From contig VOIU01000028.1 of NCBI GenBank assembly GCA_007896885.1, positions 1-34,300 on the forward strand: DNA of 34,300 nt, given 5' to 3'. The stretch's first letter is position 1; each line of letters begins with the position of its first letter. The notes beneath the pieces are model-generated. The model had not been told where the DNA came from. It worked only from the letters and a program-made list of their open reading frames with translations, and did not search any database. Both the position numbers and the translations under genes were made by a program. The stretch comes from Bacteroidaceae bacterium HV4-6-C5C. Lineage in GTDB: Bacteria > Bacteroidota > Bacteroidia > Bacteroidales > Bacteroidaceae. This document shows, piece after piece, positions 17,898-27,847 of the stretch.

Positions 17898-17937
17898 AAG
17901 GTCGGCCAGTCGTTAAGATTGGCCGACTTTATTTTTT
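17898..17937 (+). terminator. Terminator after the YugP-type gene
   Basis: GTCGGCCAGT (17901-17910) pairs with ATTGGCCGAC (17918-17927), 10 bp with one G-T wobble and a 7-nt loop, followed by a T-rich run. Confidence 0.85.
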
Positions 17938-17967
17938 ATATCGGCGGGTGCATTCTTTTACCGGATG

Positions 17968-18072
17968 AAACAGATGGTCTGTTAGTTCTCAACAGATGGT
18001 GTGTTGAGGCTTAACTGACCATCTGTTTGAGGTAAACAGACCATCAATTTGGCGCAAACACACTATCTGTTT
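17968..18072. repeat. Cluster of five inverted/direct copies of a 12-16 bp palindromic word
   Basis: Copies of AAACAGATGGTCTGTT and variants lie at 17968-17983 (+), 17990-18005 (+), 18013-18028 (-), 18034-18045 (partial, -) and 18056-18072 (-). Copy 1 and copy 3 share a perfect 12-bp complement (17968-17979 with 18017-18028). Copy 2 and copy 5 can form 15 bp with one wobble (17991-18005 with 18057-18071), enclosing a 7-bp hairpin between copies 3 and 4 (18022-18028 with 18034-18040). The cluster is non-coding and sits in a 339-bp gap. From 18073 to 18204 nothing else is seen. Confidence 0.75.
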
Positions 18073-18204
18073 TTGGAATATGCAGAGCAATTTGTCTATT
18101 ATGGCAGTTGTATGCCATTAAATAATATTAAAAAGCTTTCATTCGATAACCCTTTACATTGCGCGTCTTTGTTATTTCTTCATAATCAACTAAATCAGCA
18201 GACT

Positions 18205-18696
18205 ATGAAACCGGTTAATTTCATTTTAGCTTTTGCAGTGTTCATGTTTTTGGGTACAGCCATCCTTTTTGCACAAAACAAGCAAGATAAAAAGGAGCAA
18301 AAACAAAGGGCGGTAAAGGAACTTGTTCTCTCTCAAAAATATAAAGTGGAAGTGAGTCAGGCTATTCCAACTACCGGAAAAACGGTATTTCTTACATCTC
18401 CGTATTCGTTGGAGGTACGGAATGATTCTGTGGTTTCTTATCTTCCCTATTATGGCAGGGCATACTCCATCCCTTATGGTGGTGGAGACGGGTTAAACTT
18501 CAAAGCACCTTTTACCGGATATAAAATTGAATGGGATAAGAAAGGAACTGCCAAAGTGAGATTCTCCGTTCGCAATTCTGAAGATAAATACGATTTCAGC
18601 ATCGATGTATTTGCGAATGGCTCTTCTTCAATATACGTGAATATGCAGAACCGGCAATCCATACGTTTCCAGGGTGAATTGGACCTGAAAAAATAA
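18205..18696 (+). CDS. Exported DUF4251-family protein
   Basis: A 163-aa protein with an N-terminal signal peptide (core NFILAFAVFMFLGTAILFAQ, cleavage near residue 21-22) and a body resembling DUF4251, a beta-rich exported family of Bacteroidales with unknown function. Typical features are SYLPYYGRAYSIPYGGGDGLNF and the closing YVNMQNRQSIRFQGEL. The ATG at 18205 is chosen because it starts directly at the signal peptide; the open frame further upstream begins only with TTG and runs into the repeat cluster. It converges on the transglutaminase-like gene. Confidence 0.82.
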   Translation: MKPVNFILAFAVFMFLGTAILFAQNKQDKKEQKQRAVKELVLSQKYKVEVSQAIPTTGKTVFLTSPYSLEVRNDSVVSYLPYYGRAYSIPYGGGDGLNFKAPFTGYKIEWDKKGTAKVRFSVRNSEDKYDFSIDVFANGSSSIYVNMQNRQSIRFQGELDLKK

Positions 18697-18738
18697 TAGC
18701 TAGTAGATTACCGATTCTATGTATTAATGATGCGTTTT

Positions 18739-19965
18739 TCAATTGGGCGTCTGCCAAAACCATTTGTCGTCATTGACAATATAAGATCCTTTTTCTCTAT
18801 CATTGCTGTAACCAGTTGGCATAAGAGTTGCATAACGACTGGGTTTAAAGCCTTTGTCTTCTGCACCAAATTCGCTGTTTAGAGTACACGACAGATAATA
18901 TAAGTTCTTACTCATGTAATTATATAAATAAGATTCCTGAACGATTTGCTCTCTATTATTCCAGTTGGCTTCTTTATTTAAAACCAAAGGTAGCCCTTTC
19001 CGTAAACGTTCGCGAACCTCCTGTATGCTCAGTAAGTTCCCTTTTTCGTCCATAACCCACGCGTTATTGGTTGGATCAATCCATATCCATTTGTTCAATG
19101 TTTTAGAATATGCGGCATTAATTACATGACAGTCGTTGATGTACTTTTTAGGCAGGCATGTGATAAATCGTGATTTGAATCCCATCGACAGGTAACATTC
19201 ATTGAGTACAATTGCTAAACCGCGGCAGTTCAGTCCACGTGAACCGTCTTTACATGGCTCGGCAAGTGCTATGGCATTCCGTCCTTTGGGGTTTTCATGC
19301 TGTCCGTCGTGTCGAATTTTGTTGTGTATATACGTGAGTATGTTTTTTATTTTAGAGATTTCGTCCCCTTTACCGGCTACACTATCTAATTTGAAATATT
19401 CGCGTACGCGAATCAAGTTACTGTCATCGGCATCCATATAAGTAAATTGAGGCAAAGTGTCCGTACGTTCGTTTTGTGCGTATGAAGATGATTTTTGCAA
19501 AATGTACAGATAATCCCCTTCTTCTCTGATTTTCGCAAGTATCTTTTTGAATTCTCTACTCTTTCGTATATTGTCTAAATCTGTATCTTCAAGAATATGT
19601 TTATAGCTGACGTATCCATTCTTATAAGCAAGCTTGAAGTGTTTCAATGCTTCTTTTTTCTTGTTTTGGAGAGATTCGTAGCAAGCCACATTATAGTACT
19701 GCCCTCCATAATTGAACCAAATCTCTTTACGTAACGACTCAGGAAGGCTTTCATAATTAGAGATTATAACTTTATTAAGCTGTTCTGCTTTTGCATAGTT
19801 CTTTTCATTTAGAGCTTGATTTAGTTCCGTGCCCAATGCTTTATACGTCTTATTGAATGCTTCTTTTGAACTTATTGCCTGAGCTTTGCATACATTGAAG
19901 TTGCAAACAAGTAAAATGAGTAGTGTGTACACCAGTCTCTTAATAATCATTCCATCTTTTAGCAT
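18739..19965 (-). CDS. Exported transglutaminase-like (papain-fold) protein
   Basis: A 408-aa protein with a signal peptide (ATG at 19965, or 19950 five codons later), a helical TPR-like N-terminal part (about residues 35-150, with YYNVACYESLQNKKKEALKH) and a transglutaminase-core domain. The catalytic triad is visible: Cys247 in GLNCRGLA, His280 in NDCHVINA and Asp297 in WIWIDPTNN. In bacteria such domains act as cysteine proteases, peptide amidases or cross-linkers; the substrate here is unknown. It is divergent from hisS and convergent with the DUF4251 gene. Confidence 0.85.
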   Translation of the reverse strand: MLKDGMIIKRLVYTLLILLVCNFNVCKAQAISSKEAFNKTYKALGTELNQALNEKNYAKAEQLNKVIISNYESLPESLRKEIWFNYGGQYYNVACYESLQNKKKEALKHFKLAYKNGYVSYKHILEDTDLDNIRKSREFKKILAKIREEGDYLYILQKSSSYAQNERTDTLPQFTYMDADDSNLIRVREYFKLDSVAGKGDEISKIKNILTYIHNKIRHDGQHENPKGRNAIALAEPCKDGSRGLNCRGLAIVLNECYLSMGFKSRFITCLPKKYINDCHVINAAYSKTLNKWIWIDPTNNAWVMDEKGNLLSIQEVRERLRKGLPLVLNKEANWNNREQIVQESYLYNYMSKNLYYLSCTLNSEFGAEDKGFKPSRYATLMPTGYSNDREKGSYIVNDDKWFWQTPN

Positions 19966-20186
19966 AGTTATTATAATTTAATTGTTTTTCTATTTCTATC
20001 CAAAAAGAATGCCGTTGTTTTAATCATTTGATAATCAGATGTATGTTAGGTTGGGTTGTGTCCGATAATGAACGTATTTCTCGAAAGTGGACAAACAATG
20101 AATGCTTTATGACATCTTATTACATTCTTTTCATCTGATTTACATAAAACAACCCGCTCAGCTTTTATACTCTCGACAAAAACCTG

Positions 20187-20194
20187 TAACTTTG
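20187..20194 (+). promoter_or_regulatory. -7 promoter element of hisS
   Basis: TAACTTTG at 20187-20194 matches TAnnTTTG and lies 32 nt before the hisS ATG. The -33 region (TTTT near 20163) is a poor match. The rest of the 260-bp divergent gap (19966-20186) shows only a loose TGTCC...GGACA inverted repeat around 20058-20095. Confidence 0.55.
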
Positions 20195-20225
20195 CAGCCT
20201 ACTTTTTAAATACATTTGATAGATT

Positions 20226-21590
20226 ATGGCTGCAAATCCCAGTATTCCCAAAGGAACACGTGACTTTTCGCCAGTTGAAATGGCGAAGCGAAACTATATA
20301 TTCAATACAATTCGTGAAGTATATCATCTTTATGGTTTTCAGCAGATAGAGACCCCCGCTATGGAAATGCTTTCCACGCTAATGGGAAAGTATGGAGATG
20401 AGGGTGACAAACTTCTGTTTAAGATACAGAATTCGGGAGATTATTTCTCCGGTATCACGGATGAAGAATTATTGGGAAGGAATGCGGCTAAACTTGCCAG
20501 CAAGTTCTGTGAGAAAGGCCTTCGTTATGATCTTACCGTGCCTTTTGCCCGTTATGTAGTGATGCATCGCGAAGAGATTACTTTCCCTTTCAAACGCTAT
20601 CAAATTCAGCCGGTTTGGCGTGCCGATCGTCCGCAAAAAGGACGTTACCGAGAGTTCTACCAATGTGATGCCGACGTTGTAGGTAGCAATTCTTTGTTGA
20701 ATGAAGTGGAGTTGATGCAGATTGTTGATGCTGTATTCACTCGATTTGGTATCCGTGTATGCATTAAGATTAATAACCGGAAGATCCTTACCGGACTTGC
20801 CGAGGTGATAGGCGAAGCAGATAAGATTGTGGATATAACCGTTGCCATTGACAAGTTGGATAAAATCGGACTTGATAATGTGAATGCAGAGTTGAAGGAA
20901 AAAGGTATTAGTGATGAGGCTATTGCCAAATTGCAGCCGATCATTCTATTGAGTGGTACAAACGAAGAGAAACTGACTGTTTTGAAACAGGTACTTGCCG
21001 AAAGTGAAACGGGCCTGAAAGGAGTGGAGGAAAGCGAGTTCATTCTAAAGACCCTTTCTGGATTGAGTATGACCAATGAAATAGAGCTTGATTTGACTCT
21101 AGCACGTGGTTTAAATTATTACACCGGTGCAATCTTTGAAGTGAAGGCTTTGGATGTGCAGATTGGTAGTATAACGGGTGGTGGACGCTATGATAATCTG
21201 ACCGGAGTATTTGGCATGGCAGGAGTATCCGGTGTCGGCATTTCATTCGGGGCCGATCGTATATTCGATGTACTCAATCAATTGGAATTATACCCTAAAG
21301 AAGCTGTGAACGGTACCCAACTGTTATTTATAAATTTTGGTGATAAAGAAGCAGCTTATTCCATCAATGCTTTGGCGAAAGTAAGAGCTGAGGGTATTCG
21401 TGCCGAAATATATCCGGATGCTGCTAAAATGAAAAAACAAATGAGTTACGCCAATGCCAAGAGTATTCCTTTTGTGGCTTTAGTTGGTGAAAATGAAATG
21501 AATGAAGGTAAGATTACCTTGAAGAACATGGAATCGGGAGAGCAAACACTTGTCACTACTGATGAGCTGATCTCTTTAATAAATAGATAA
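20226..21590 (+). CDS. hisS: Histidyl-tRNA synthetase
   Basis: Class II aminoacyl-tRNA synthetase charging tRNA-His. It is 454 aa, and its N-terminus PKGTRDFSP is standard. Motif 2 appears as [22 protein letters not shown], the histidine-specific loop as [10 protein letters not shown], motif 3 as [15 protein letters not shown], and a C-terminal anticodon-binding domain covers roughly the last 95 residues. It is monocistronic, with its own terminator. Confidence 0.97.
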   Translation: MAANPSIPKGTRDFSPVEMAKRNYIFNTIREVYHLYGFQQIETPAMEMLSTLMGKYGDEGDKLLFKIQNSGDYFSGITDEELLGRNAAKLASKFCEKGLRYDLTVPFARYVVMHREEITFPFKRYQIQPVWRADRPQKGRYREFYQCDADVVGSNSLLNEVELMQIVDAVFTRFGIRVCIKINNRKILTGLAEVIGEADKIVDITVAIDKLDKIGLDNVNAELKEKGISDEAIAKLQPIILLSGTNEEKLTVLKQVLAESETGLKGVEESEFILKTLSGLSMTNEIELDLTLARGLNYYTGAIFEVKALDVQIGSITGGGRYDNLTGVFGMAGVSGVGISFGADRIFDVLNQLELYPKEAVNGTQLLFINFGDKEAAYSINALAKVRAEGIRAEIYPDAAKMKKQMSYANAKSIPFVALVGENEMNEGKITLKNMESGEQTLVTTDELISLINR

Positions 21591-21607
21591 AAATATACTT
21601 TGTGGAT

Positions 21608-21654
21608 AAGAGACAGTCTTCATGGCGTGAAGGCTGTCTCTTATTATTCTTTTA
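21608..21654 (+). terminator. Terminator after hisS
   Basis: AAGAGACAG (21608-21616) pairs with CTGTCTCTT (21634-21642), and TCTTCA/TGAAGG continues the stem to about 15 bp with one wobble. A T-rich stretch follows. Confidence 0.85.
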
Positions 21655-21671
21655 ATTAATTGTTTGTTGAT

Positions 21672-22511
21672 ATGGATATAAGTATTTTCACCCTTATTTT
21701 GTTTGTTGGAGCTATTTGTGCAGGACTATTGGGGTCTCTTACCGGTCTTGGTGGAGGTGTCGTAATCATACCACTCTTGACATTGGGCTTTGGCGTAGAT
21801 ATGCGCTATGCCGTTGGTTCGGCATTGGTAACTTCTATTGCCACTTCTTCGGGAGCCGCTGCAGCTTACATTCGTGAGGGGATTACCAATACGCGAATTG
21901 GCATGTTTCTTGAGATAGCAACCACCACCGGTGCTGTTGCCGGGGCATTGGTAGCGATGTATTTACCTACTAATATTATAGCGCTCATCTTTGGTGGAAT
22001 ACTAATATTCTCTGCATTGATGACTGTCCGCAAGAAGAATACAACTCTAGATCCTTCAGCTCCGAGTGATAAATTGGCAAATGTTCTAAAATTGAATGGC
22101 TCATACCCTACAAAAGATGGTGTTGTAAAGTATAACGTTCATGGCGTGGCGGGAGGATACTCTTTAATGACTCTTGCCGGTATATTATCCGGTATTTTGG
22201 GAATAGGATCTGGTGCTCTGAAAGTATTGGCTATGGATGCGGTGATGAAAATACCTTTTAAAGTATCTACTACTACAAGTAATTTTATGGTGGGGGTTAC
22301 TGCCGCCGCCAGTGCTGTGATTTATTTACAGCGGGGATATATTGACCCGGGATTGGCTATGCCTATAGTGCCCGGTGTGCTGATCGGGGCATTCTTTGGC
22401 TCAAAGATCTTGATGAAAGTGAAAGTCGGAACATTGCGCATGATTTTTAGTGTCCTGATTACATTGTTGGCTCTTCAGATGATTTACAATGCTTTAACCG
22501 GTAAAATTTGA
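21672..22511 (+). CDS. TauE/SafE-family permease
   Basis: A 279-aa polytopic membrane protein of the sulfite-exporter TauE/SafE family. The two family repeats are visible as GLLGSLTGLGGGVVIIPLL (N-half) and the glycine-rich segment GILSGILGIGSGALKV (C-half), with about eight hydrophobic segments and a hydrophilic loop near residue 120-150. Members export sulfite, sulfoacetate or other small organic anions; the substrate is not known here. The ATG at 21672 is preferred over the in-frame TTG at 21660. It is followed after 5 nt by its DUF1634 partner. Confidence 0.88.
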   Translation: MDISIFTLILFVGAICAGLLGSLTGLGGGVVIIPLLTLGFGVDMRYAVGSALVTSIATSSGAAAAYIREGITNTRIGMFLEIATTTGAVAGALVAMYLPTNIIALIFGGILIFSALMTVRKKNTTLDPSAPSDKLANVLKLNGSYPTKDGVVKYNVHGVAGGYSLMTLAGILSGILGIGSGALKVLAMDAVMKIPFKVSTTTSNFMVGVTAAASAVIYLQRGYIDPGLAMPIVPGVLIGAFFGSKILMKVKVGTLRMIFSVLITLLALQMIYNALTGKI

Positions 22512-22516
22512 TTAAA

Positions 22517-22918
22517 ATGAATAAACTAACTACTCAGCATGATGTCGATACACTCATAGGCAAGCTCTTGCGTGTCGGAGTTGTAGTTGCTTCTATTATA
22601 ACTGTGATCGGTGGAATAATCTATTTGTTTCAACACGCCGGTGTGGTGCCCGATTATAAAGCTATTCCCGGTCATCATAATGTTTTTGCAGGTGCTCCGG
22701 CATATCTAAGGGAGTTCCCAACAATTATATCCCATGTTTTTCAATTTGATGGTGCGGCTATTATACAATTGGGACTGATTGTTTTGATCGCTACTCCTGT
22801 TTTACGGGTTATCTTTTCGCTATTCTCTTTTGCAATAGAGAAAGATAAGCTTTATGTGCTGATCACAACTATAGTGTTGATTATTATTATGATCAATATG
22901 TTTTTTGGTTTGCATTAA
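22517..22918 (+). CDS. DUF1634 membrane protein, TauE/SafE partner
   Basis: A 133-aa protein with three hydrophobic helices (about residues 18-38, 80-102 and 108-131) and a DUF1634-like N-terminus (LIGKLLRVGVVVASIITVIGG). DUF1634 genes are commonly found next to TauE/SafE genes, and the two probably form a transport complex. The ATG at 22517 leaves a 5-nt gap after the permease stop; the in-frame TTG at 22508 would overlap it. Confidence 0.8.
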   Translation: MNKLTTQHDVDTLIGKLLRVGVVVASIITVIGGIIYLFQHAGVVPDYKAIPGHHNVFAGAPAYLREFPTIISHVFQFDGAAIIQLGLIVLIATPVLRVIFSLFSFAIEKDKLYVLITTIVLIIIMINMFFGLH

Positions 22919-22969
22919 TCTTTATGTTTACTTTCATTTTAAATAAAAAGTAATACCAGCATATCAGTA

Positions 22970-23011
22970 AGCTTTCCGGGGTATTCATAATAGACCCGGA
23001 AATGCTTTTTT
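22970..23011 (+). terminator. Terminator after the DUF1634 gene
   Basis: TTTCCGGG (22973-22980) pairs with CCCGGAAA (22995-23002), GC pairs flank it, and six Ts follow at 23006-23011. Confidence 0.8.
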
Positions 23012-23083
23012 AACAATATTGCAGTTCTTTTGTAACCTATAATTGCTATTTTTACTGTGGTTATTAAATAAAAGAACACAGTT

Positions 23084-23236
23084 ATGAGATTCTTTACTAA
23101 GAAACTGAGCAGTTATGCAGCTATTAGTATGCTGATGACTTTGATTGCTGTTATTTTCCTGTACATTATGGGTAATGCACTTATCCAGACAACTGAGTCA
23201 TATCAACAAGTGGCTAAGGCGGAAAATGTTTATTAA
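23084..23236 (+). CDS. Small single-pass membrane protein (50 aa), unknown
   Basis: An ATG at 23084 opens a 50-codon ORF ending in TAA at 23234-23236. The product has a basic N-terminus (MRFFTKKLSSY), one hydrophobic helix (about residues 12-34, MLMTLIAVIFLYIMGNALI) and a short polar tail ending QQVAKAENVY. This layout suggests an inner-membrane microprotein. It stands alone between the terminator at 22970-23011 and the promoter of the EFR1-type gene. I do not recognise the family. No strong promoter is visible. Codon use looks like that of neighbouring genes, which supports a real gene. Confidence 0.6.
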   Translation: MRFFTKKLSSYAAISMLMTLIAVIFLYIMGNALIQTTESYQQVAKAENVY

Positions 23237-23302
23237 TGGTTGGACTTTCCTTTTGCGAGGAAAATATATACTTCAATCTATAGCCCATCCAGAAACAAAA
23301 CG

Positions 23303-23310
23303 TAACTTTG
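23303..23310 (+). promoter_or_regulatory. -7 promoter element of the EFR1-type gene
   Basis: TAACTTTG at 23303-23310 matches TAnnTTTG and lies 20 nt upstream of the ATG at 23330. No convincing TTTG is seen at the -33 distance. Confidence 0.55.
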
Positions 23311-23329
23311 TATAAAAGTACAAAGAAAT

Positions 23330-24082
23330 ATGATTTTTTATTTCACAGGAAATGGTAACTCTCGTTGGGTTGCCGAAAAGATAGCGGAATATATCCACGA
23401 TAAGGTGGTGAATATTGCCGATATAATAAAAGGGGATGAGAGTATTCCCGATCTTTCTCAGGAAAGCCGTATAGGCTTTGTTTTCCCTATACATTCATGG
23501 TATGCTCCCCGGATCGTGGTCGATTTTGCTACATCTTTACAGTTAAATTCGCAAATTTATCGTTATGCCATTTGTACATGTGGTGATGATGCAGGTAAGG
23601 GCATGCAACGGTTTTCTGCTCATTTCAGATTGGATGCTGCATGGTCGGTAGTAATGCCGAATACTTATATACCCATGTTCGAACTCGATTCTCCCGATAA
23701 AGCTTTATCCAAAATCCGTAAGACCGAAGAGCGTATCCCCCGGATAGCCGATGCTATATGTAAGCGTGCTAGAGTGTGGGAGGTTCGTGAAGGTGCCTGT
23801 CCACGATTAAAAACGTATGCCATCAATTTCTTGTTTGTAAAGTCGGGTATTCATCCGGAGAGATTCCATATTGAAGGCGACTGTGTGTCCTGTGGTGCGT
23901 GCGTAAAAGTATGCCCTGTCGGCAATATAGATTTGAAAGAAGGACTTCCTGTATGGTCTGACGTATGCACTCATTGTATGGGTTGTGTGCACACTTGTCC
24001 CCAACATATCATACAATATGGCAAGGTGACACGCAAGCGGGGACGCTATCGTTTGGCAGACTTGTTGCAAAATAAAAAATAG
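23330..24082 (+). CDS. EFR1-type flavodoxin/ferredoxin fusion
   Basis: A 250-aa cytoplasmic electron-transfer protein. The N-terminal half is flavodoxin-like, with an FMN-phosphate-loop sequence FTGNGNSRWVAEKIAE at 5-20 and FPIHSWYAPRIV near 52-63. The C-terminal third has two [4Fe-4S] motifs: Cys185/188/191/195 (CVSCGACVKVCP) and Cys213/216/219/223 (CTHCMGCVHTCP). This fits the EFR1 family common in anaerobes. The redox partners are unknown and no linked dehydrogenase is adjacent. It has its own promoter signature. Confidence 0.88.
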   Translation: MIFYFTGNGNSRWVAEKIAEYIHDKVVNIADIIKGDESIPDLSQESRIGFVFPIHSWYAPRIVVDFATSLQLNSQIYRYAICTCGDDAGKGMQRFSAHFRLDAAWSVVMPNTYIPMFELDSPDKALSKIRKTEERIPRIADAICKRARVWEVREGACPRLKTYAINFLFVKSGIHPERFHIEGDCVSCGACVKVCPVGNIDLKEGLPVWSDVCTHCMGCVHTCPQHIIQYGKVTRKRGRYRLADLLQNKK

Positions 24083-24093
24083 ATGCTTGTCAT

Positions 24094-24115
24094 TTTGTCA
24101 GTTGTGACTGACAAA
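24094..24115. promoter_or_regulatory. Perfect 9-bp palindrome upstream of groES
   Basis: TTTGTCAGT (24094-24102) and ACTGACAAA (24107-24115) are perfect inverted repeats around TGTG. They lie 105 nt before the groES ATG and 12 nt after the upstream stop. There is no U-run on the plus strand, so it is a weak terminator candidate. A protein-binding operator for the chaperonin operon is at least as plausible. No CIRCE element (TTAGCACTC-N9-GAGTGCTAA) is present. Confidence 0.5.
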
Positions 24116-24220
24116 GAAACACTCTGCGCAATTTGGCATACTTTTCGTAATTTAATATACGTCCCGCTTTTATGAGCGGAATTATTAAAATATAATGTAT
24201 AACATATAAAACAAAAGACT

Positions 24221-24493
24221 ATGAACATTAAACCATTAGCAGACAGAGTGCTGATACTTCCTGCACCTGCAGAAGAGAAAACAATTGGCGGTATCATTAT
24301 CCCTGATACGGCAAAAGAGAAACCTTTGAAAGGCGAAGTAGTGGCTGTAGGTCACGGTACAAAAGATGAAGAAATGGTTTTGAAAGCTGGCGATACGGTA
24401 TTGTATGGAAAATACGCCGGTACCGAACTCGAAGTAGAAGGTGCTAAATATCTTATCATGCGTCAAAGTGACGTACTCGCAGTGTTAGGTTAA
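24221..24493 (+). CDS. groES: Co-chaperonin GroES
   Basis: The 10-kDa lid of the GroEL folding chamber. It is 90 aa and starts [12 protein letters not shown]. The mobile loop lies around [18 protein letters not shown] (residues 19-36), followed by [10 protein letters not shown] and a C-terminal DVLAVLG. It is followed after 34 nt by groEL. The 5' leader contains a small CCGCT/AGCGG hairpin (24164-24179); no SD is evident. Confidence 0.97.
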   Translation: MNIKPLADRVLILPAPAEEKTIGGIIIPDTAKEKPLKGEVVAVGHGTKDEEMVLKAGDTVLYGKYAGTELEVEGAKYLIMRQSDVLAVLG

Positions 24494-24518
24494 TTTTTAT
24501 CTATAAACAAGTAAATAA

Positions 24519-26165
<1,647 letters not shown>

Positions 26166-26203
26166 TACTGCTTTTCTCTATAAGCTAATTGTTATTTGGA
26201 TAG

Positions 26204-26242
26204 ACTGTGGTGACTCAATGGAAGTCACCACAGTTTTTTTTA
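26204..26242 (+). terminator. Terminator of groESL
   Basis: ACTGTGGTGACT (26204-26215) pairs perfectly with AGTCACCACAGT (26223-26234), a 12-bp stem followed by eight Ts. Confidence 0.92.
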
Positions 26243-26322
26243 TTCTTTATGTAACAAAAAACTCTTTATTATTTTAAAAATACTACATTTAAGTTAAGAT
26301 TGAAATCCTTTTAGTCGATTGG

Positions 26323-26353
26323 TTTGTTATATGGCAATTACTTAATAGTTTTA
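26323..26353 (+). promoter_or_regulatory. Possible promoter of the winged-helix gene
   Basis: TTTG at 26323-26326 and TAGTTTTA at 26346-26353 (one mismatch to TAnnTTTG) are 19 bp apart. The start would be near 26360, giving a 65-nt leader before the ATG at 26425. Confidence 0.35.
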
Positions 26354-26424
26354 CTGTTAAGAATATCAATTTCGACAACCCGACAAAGATTACCTTATTA
26401 ATAACCTTTTAATTAAAGCGGATT

Positions 26425-26643
26425 ATGGATAAAAGAGAGATTGGCTCGAATGCGGGTAAAATTTGGAAATTACTTAGCGATAATGCCAAGTGGGATTATG
26501 GGACTTTGAAAAGAAAGTCCGGTTTAAAAGATAAAGAGCTGGGCGCTGCTTTGGGATGGCTCGCTCGTGAAGATAAAATTGAATTTTATCAGGATGAAGA
26601 TGAACTTTACATCTATTTGGGAGTTAATGTCTACATTGGATAA
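26425..26643 (+). CDS. Small winged-helix protein (DUF2582 type)
   Basis: A 72-aa protein that is a single winged-helix domain: three helices (GKIWKLLSDNAKW, YGTLKRKSGLKDKELGAALGWLARED) and a C-terminal beta wing (IEFYQDEDELYIYLGVNVYIG). It resembles the DUF2582 winged-helix family of Bacteroidetes. It may bind DNA or protein, and no target is known. It is a single gene flanked by terminators. Confidence 0.8.
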   Translation: MDKREIGSNAGKIWKLLSDNAKWDYGTLKRKSGLKDKELGAALGWLAREDKIEFYQDEDELYIYLGVNVYIG

Positions 26644-26667
26644 GCAATATGTTTATGTTGAATAATT

Positions 26668-26706
26668 AAAGCGCGGATATGGGATATTCTGCGCTTTTGT
26701 TTTTTT
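26668..26706 (+). terminator. Terminator after the winged-helix gene
   Basis: AAAGCGC (26668-26674) pairs with GCGCTTT (26691-26697), with an inner ATAT/ATAT pairing and a T-rich tail to 26706. Confidence 0.8.
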
Positions 26707-26767
26707 ATGGTAACCGGATTTTTTTGTTCCTTTGTACATTCATTAAAAAATTAAATAGATACATGTT

Positions 26768-27787
26768 ATGAGAAGTTTTGCTTCGGATAATAATTCCGGT
26801 GTACATCCTCTGGTTATGGAGGCTTTGAACCTTGCCAATCGGGATCATGCAATAGGATATGGTGATGATCCATGGACAGTTGAGGCTGTAAAGAAGGTAA
26901 AAGAAGAGTTTACTTCAGATTGTGAACCTCTGTTTGTCTTCAACGGTACGGGGAGTAATGCTATTGCATTGCAGTTAGCTACTCGCCCTTATAATGCAAT
27001 ACTATGTGCTGAAACTGCGCATATCTATGTTGATGAATGTGGCGCTCCGGCACGTATGACCGGATGTCATGTCCGTCCCATTGCTACTACCGATGGAAAA
27101 CTTACACCGGAGCTAATCCGTCCTCATTTGAAAAACTTTGGTGAACAACATCATTCACAACCTGGGGCTATCTATATATCACAATGTACCGAACTGGGTA
27201 CTATATATACCGTAGAGGAACTTAAAGCATTGACCGGACTTGCTCATGAGTATGGCTTGTATGTACACATGGATGGGGCCCGTTTAGCGAATGCTTGTGT
27301 AGCTTTGAATGCAACTTTCAAGGAACTTACAGTGGACTGTGGCATCGATGTGTTGAGCTTTGGCGGAACAAAGAACGGCTTGATGCTTGGTGAAAGTGTG
27401 ATAGTATTCAATGACGCTTTAAAAGCGGAAGCACGTTATATTCGCAAACAATCTGCTCAGTTAGCATCTAAACTTCGCTATTTATCTTGCCAGTTTACGG
27501 CTTACCTGACCGATGAACTGTGGAAGAAGAATGCTACACATGCCAATAAAATGGCTGTTGATCTTTATAATGGATTAGTTAGTATCCCGGGTGTTTCTTT
27601 TACCCAAAAGATGGAAAGCAACCAGCTGTTTCTTACTATGCCCCGTAAAGTGATAGATAAACTGTTAGAGTCTTACTATTTCTACTTCTGGAATGAGCCT
27701 GCTAATGAAATCCGTCTGGTTACATCTTTCGATACTACCGAGGCTGATATCCAATCGTTTTTGGCTGCGGTTCATGCTGCAATTTAA
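26768..27787 (+). CDS. Low-specificity L-threonine aldolase
   Basis: PLP enzyme cleaving L-threonine or allo-threonine to glycine and acetaldehyde. It is 339 aa, fold type I. Visible are SDNNSGVHP at the N-terminus, FNGTGSNAIAL (PLP-phosphate region, 58-68), HMDGARLAN (167-175, with the Asp that binds the PLP pyridine nitrogen) and the PLP lysine Lys202 in SFGGTKNGLM. The C-terminal domain closes the active site. It is a single gene, convergent with the GH9 gene. Confidence 0.92.
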   Translation: MRSFASDNNSGVHPLVMEALNLANRDHAIGYGDDPWTVEAVKKVKEEFTSDCEPLFVFNGTGSNAIALQLATRPYNAILCAETAHIYVDECGAPARMTGCHVRPIATTDGKLTPELIRPHLKNFGEQHHSQPGAIYISQCTELGTIYTVEELKALTGLAHEYGLYVHMDGARLANACVALNATFKELTVDCGIDVLSFGGTKNGLMLGESVIVFNDALKAEARYIRKQSAQLASKLRYLSCQFTAYLTDELWKKNATHANKMAVDLYNGLVSIPGVSFTQKMESNQLFLTMPRKVIDKLLESYYFYFWNEPANEIRLVTSFDTTEADIQSFLAAVHAAI

Positions 27788-27847
27788 CCTTTTCTGCTAT
27801 TGCAAAGCAGTAGCGACTTCTTGAAATAAGAGGGTGCTCTTAAAAAT

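Noticed and set aside
17968..18072. CRISPR array
   Set aside because: The units are short, alternate in orientation and have irregular spacers of about 6-10 bp; there is no cas gene nearby.
18049..18204. 52-codon upstream extension of the DUF4251 protein
   Set aside because: It begins with TTG inside the repeat cluster, and the signal peptide starts exactly at the ATG at 18205.
24164..24179. RNA thermometer in the groES leader
   Set aside because: The hairpin has only 5 bp and does not cover the start codon or a ribosome-binding site.
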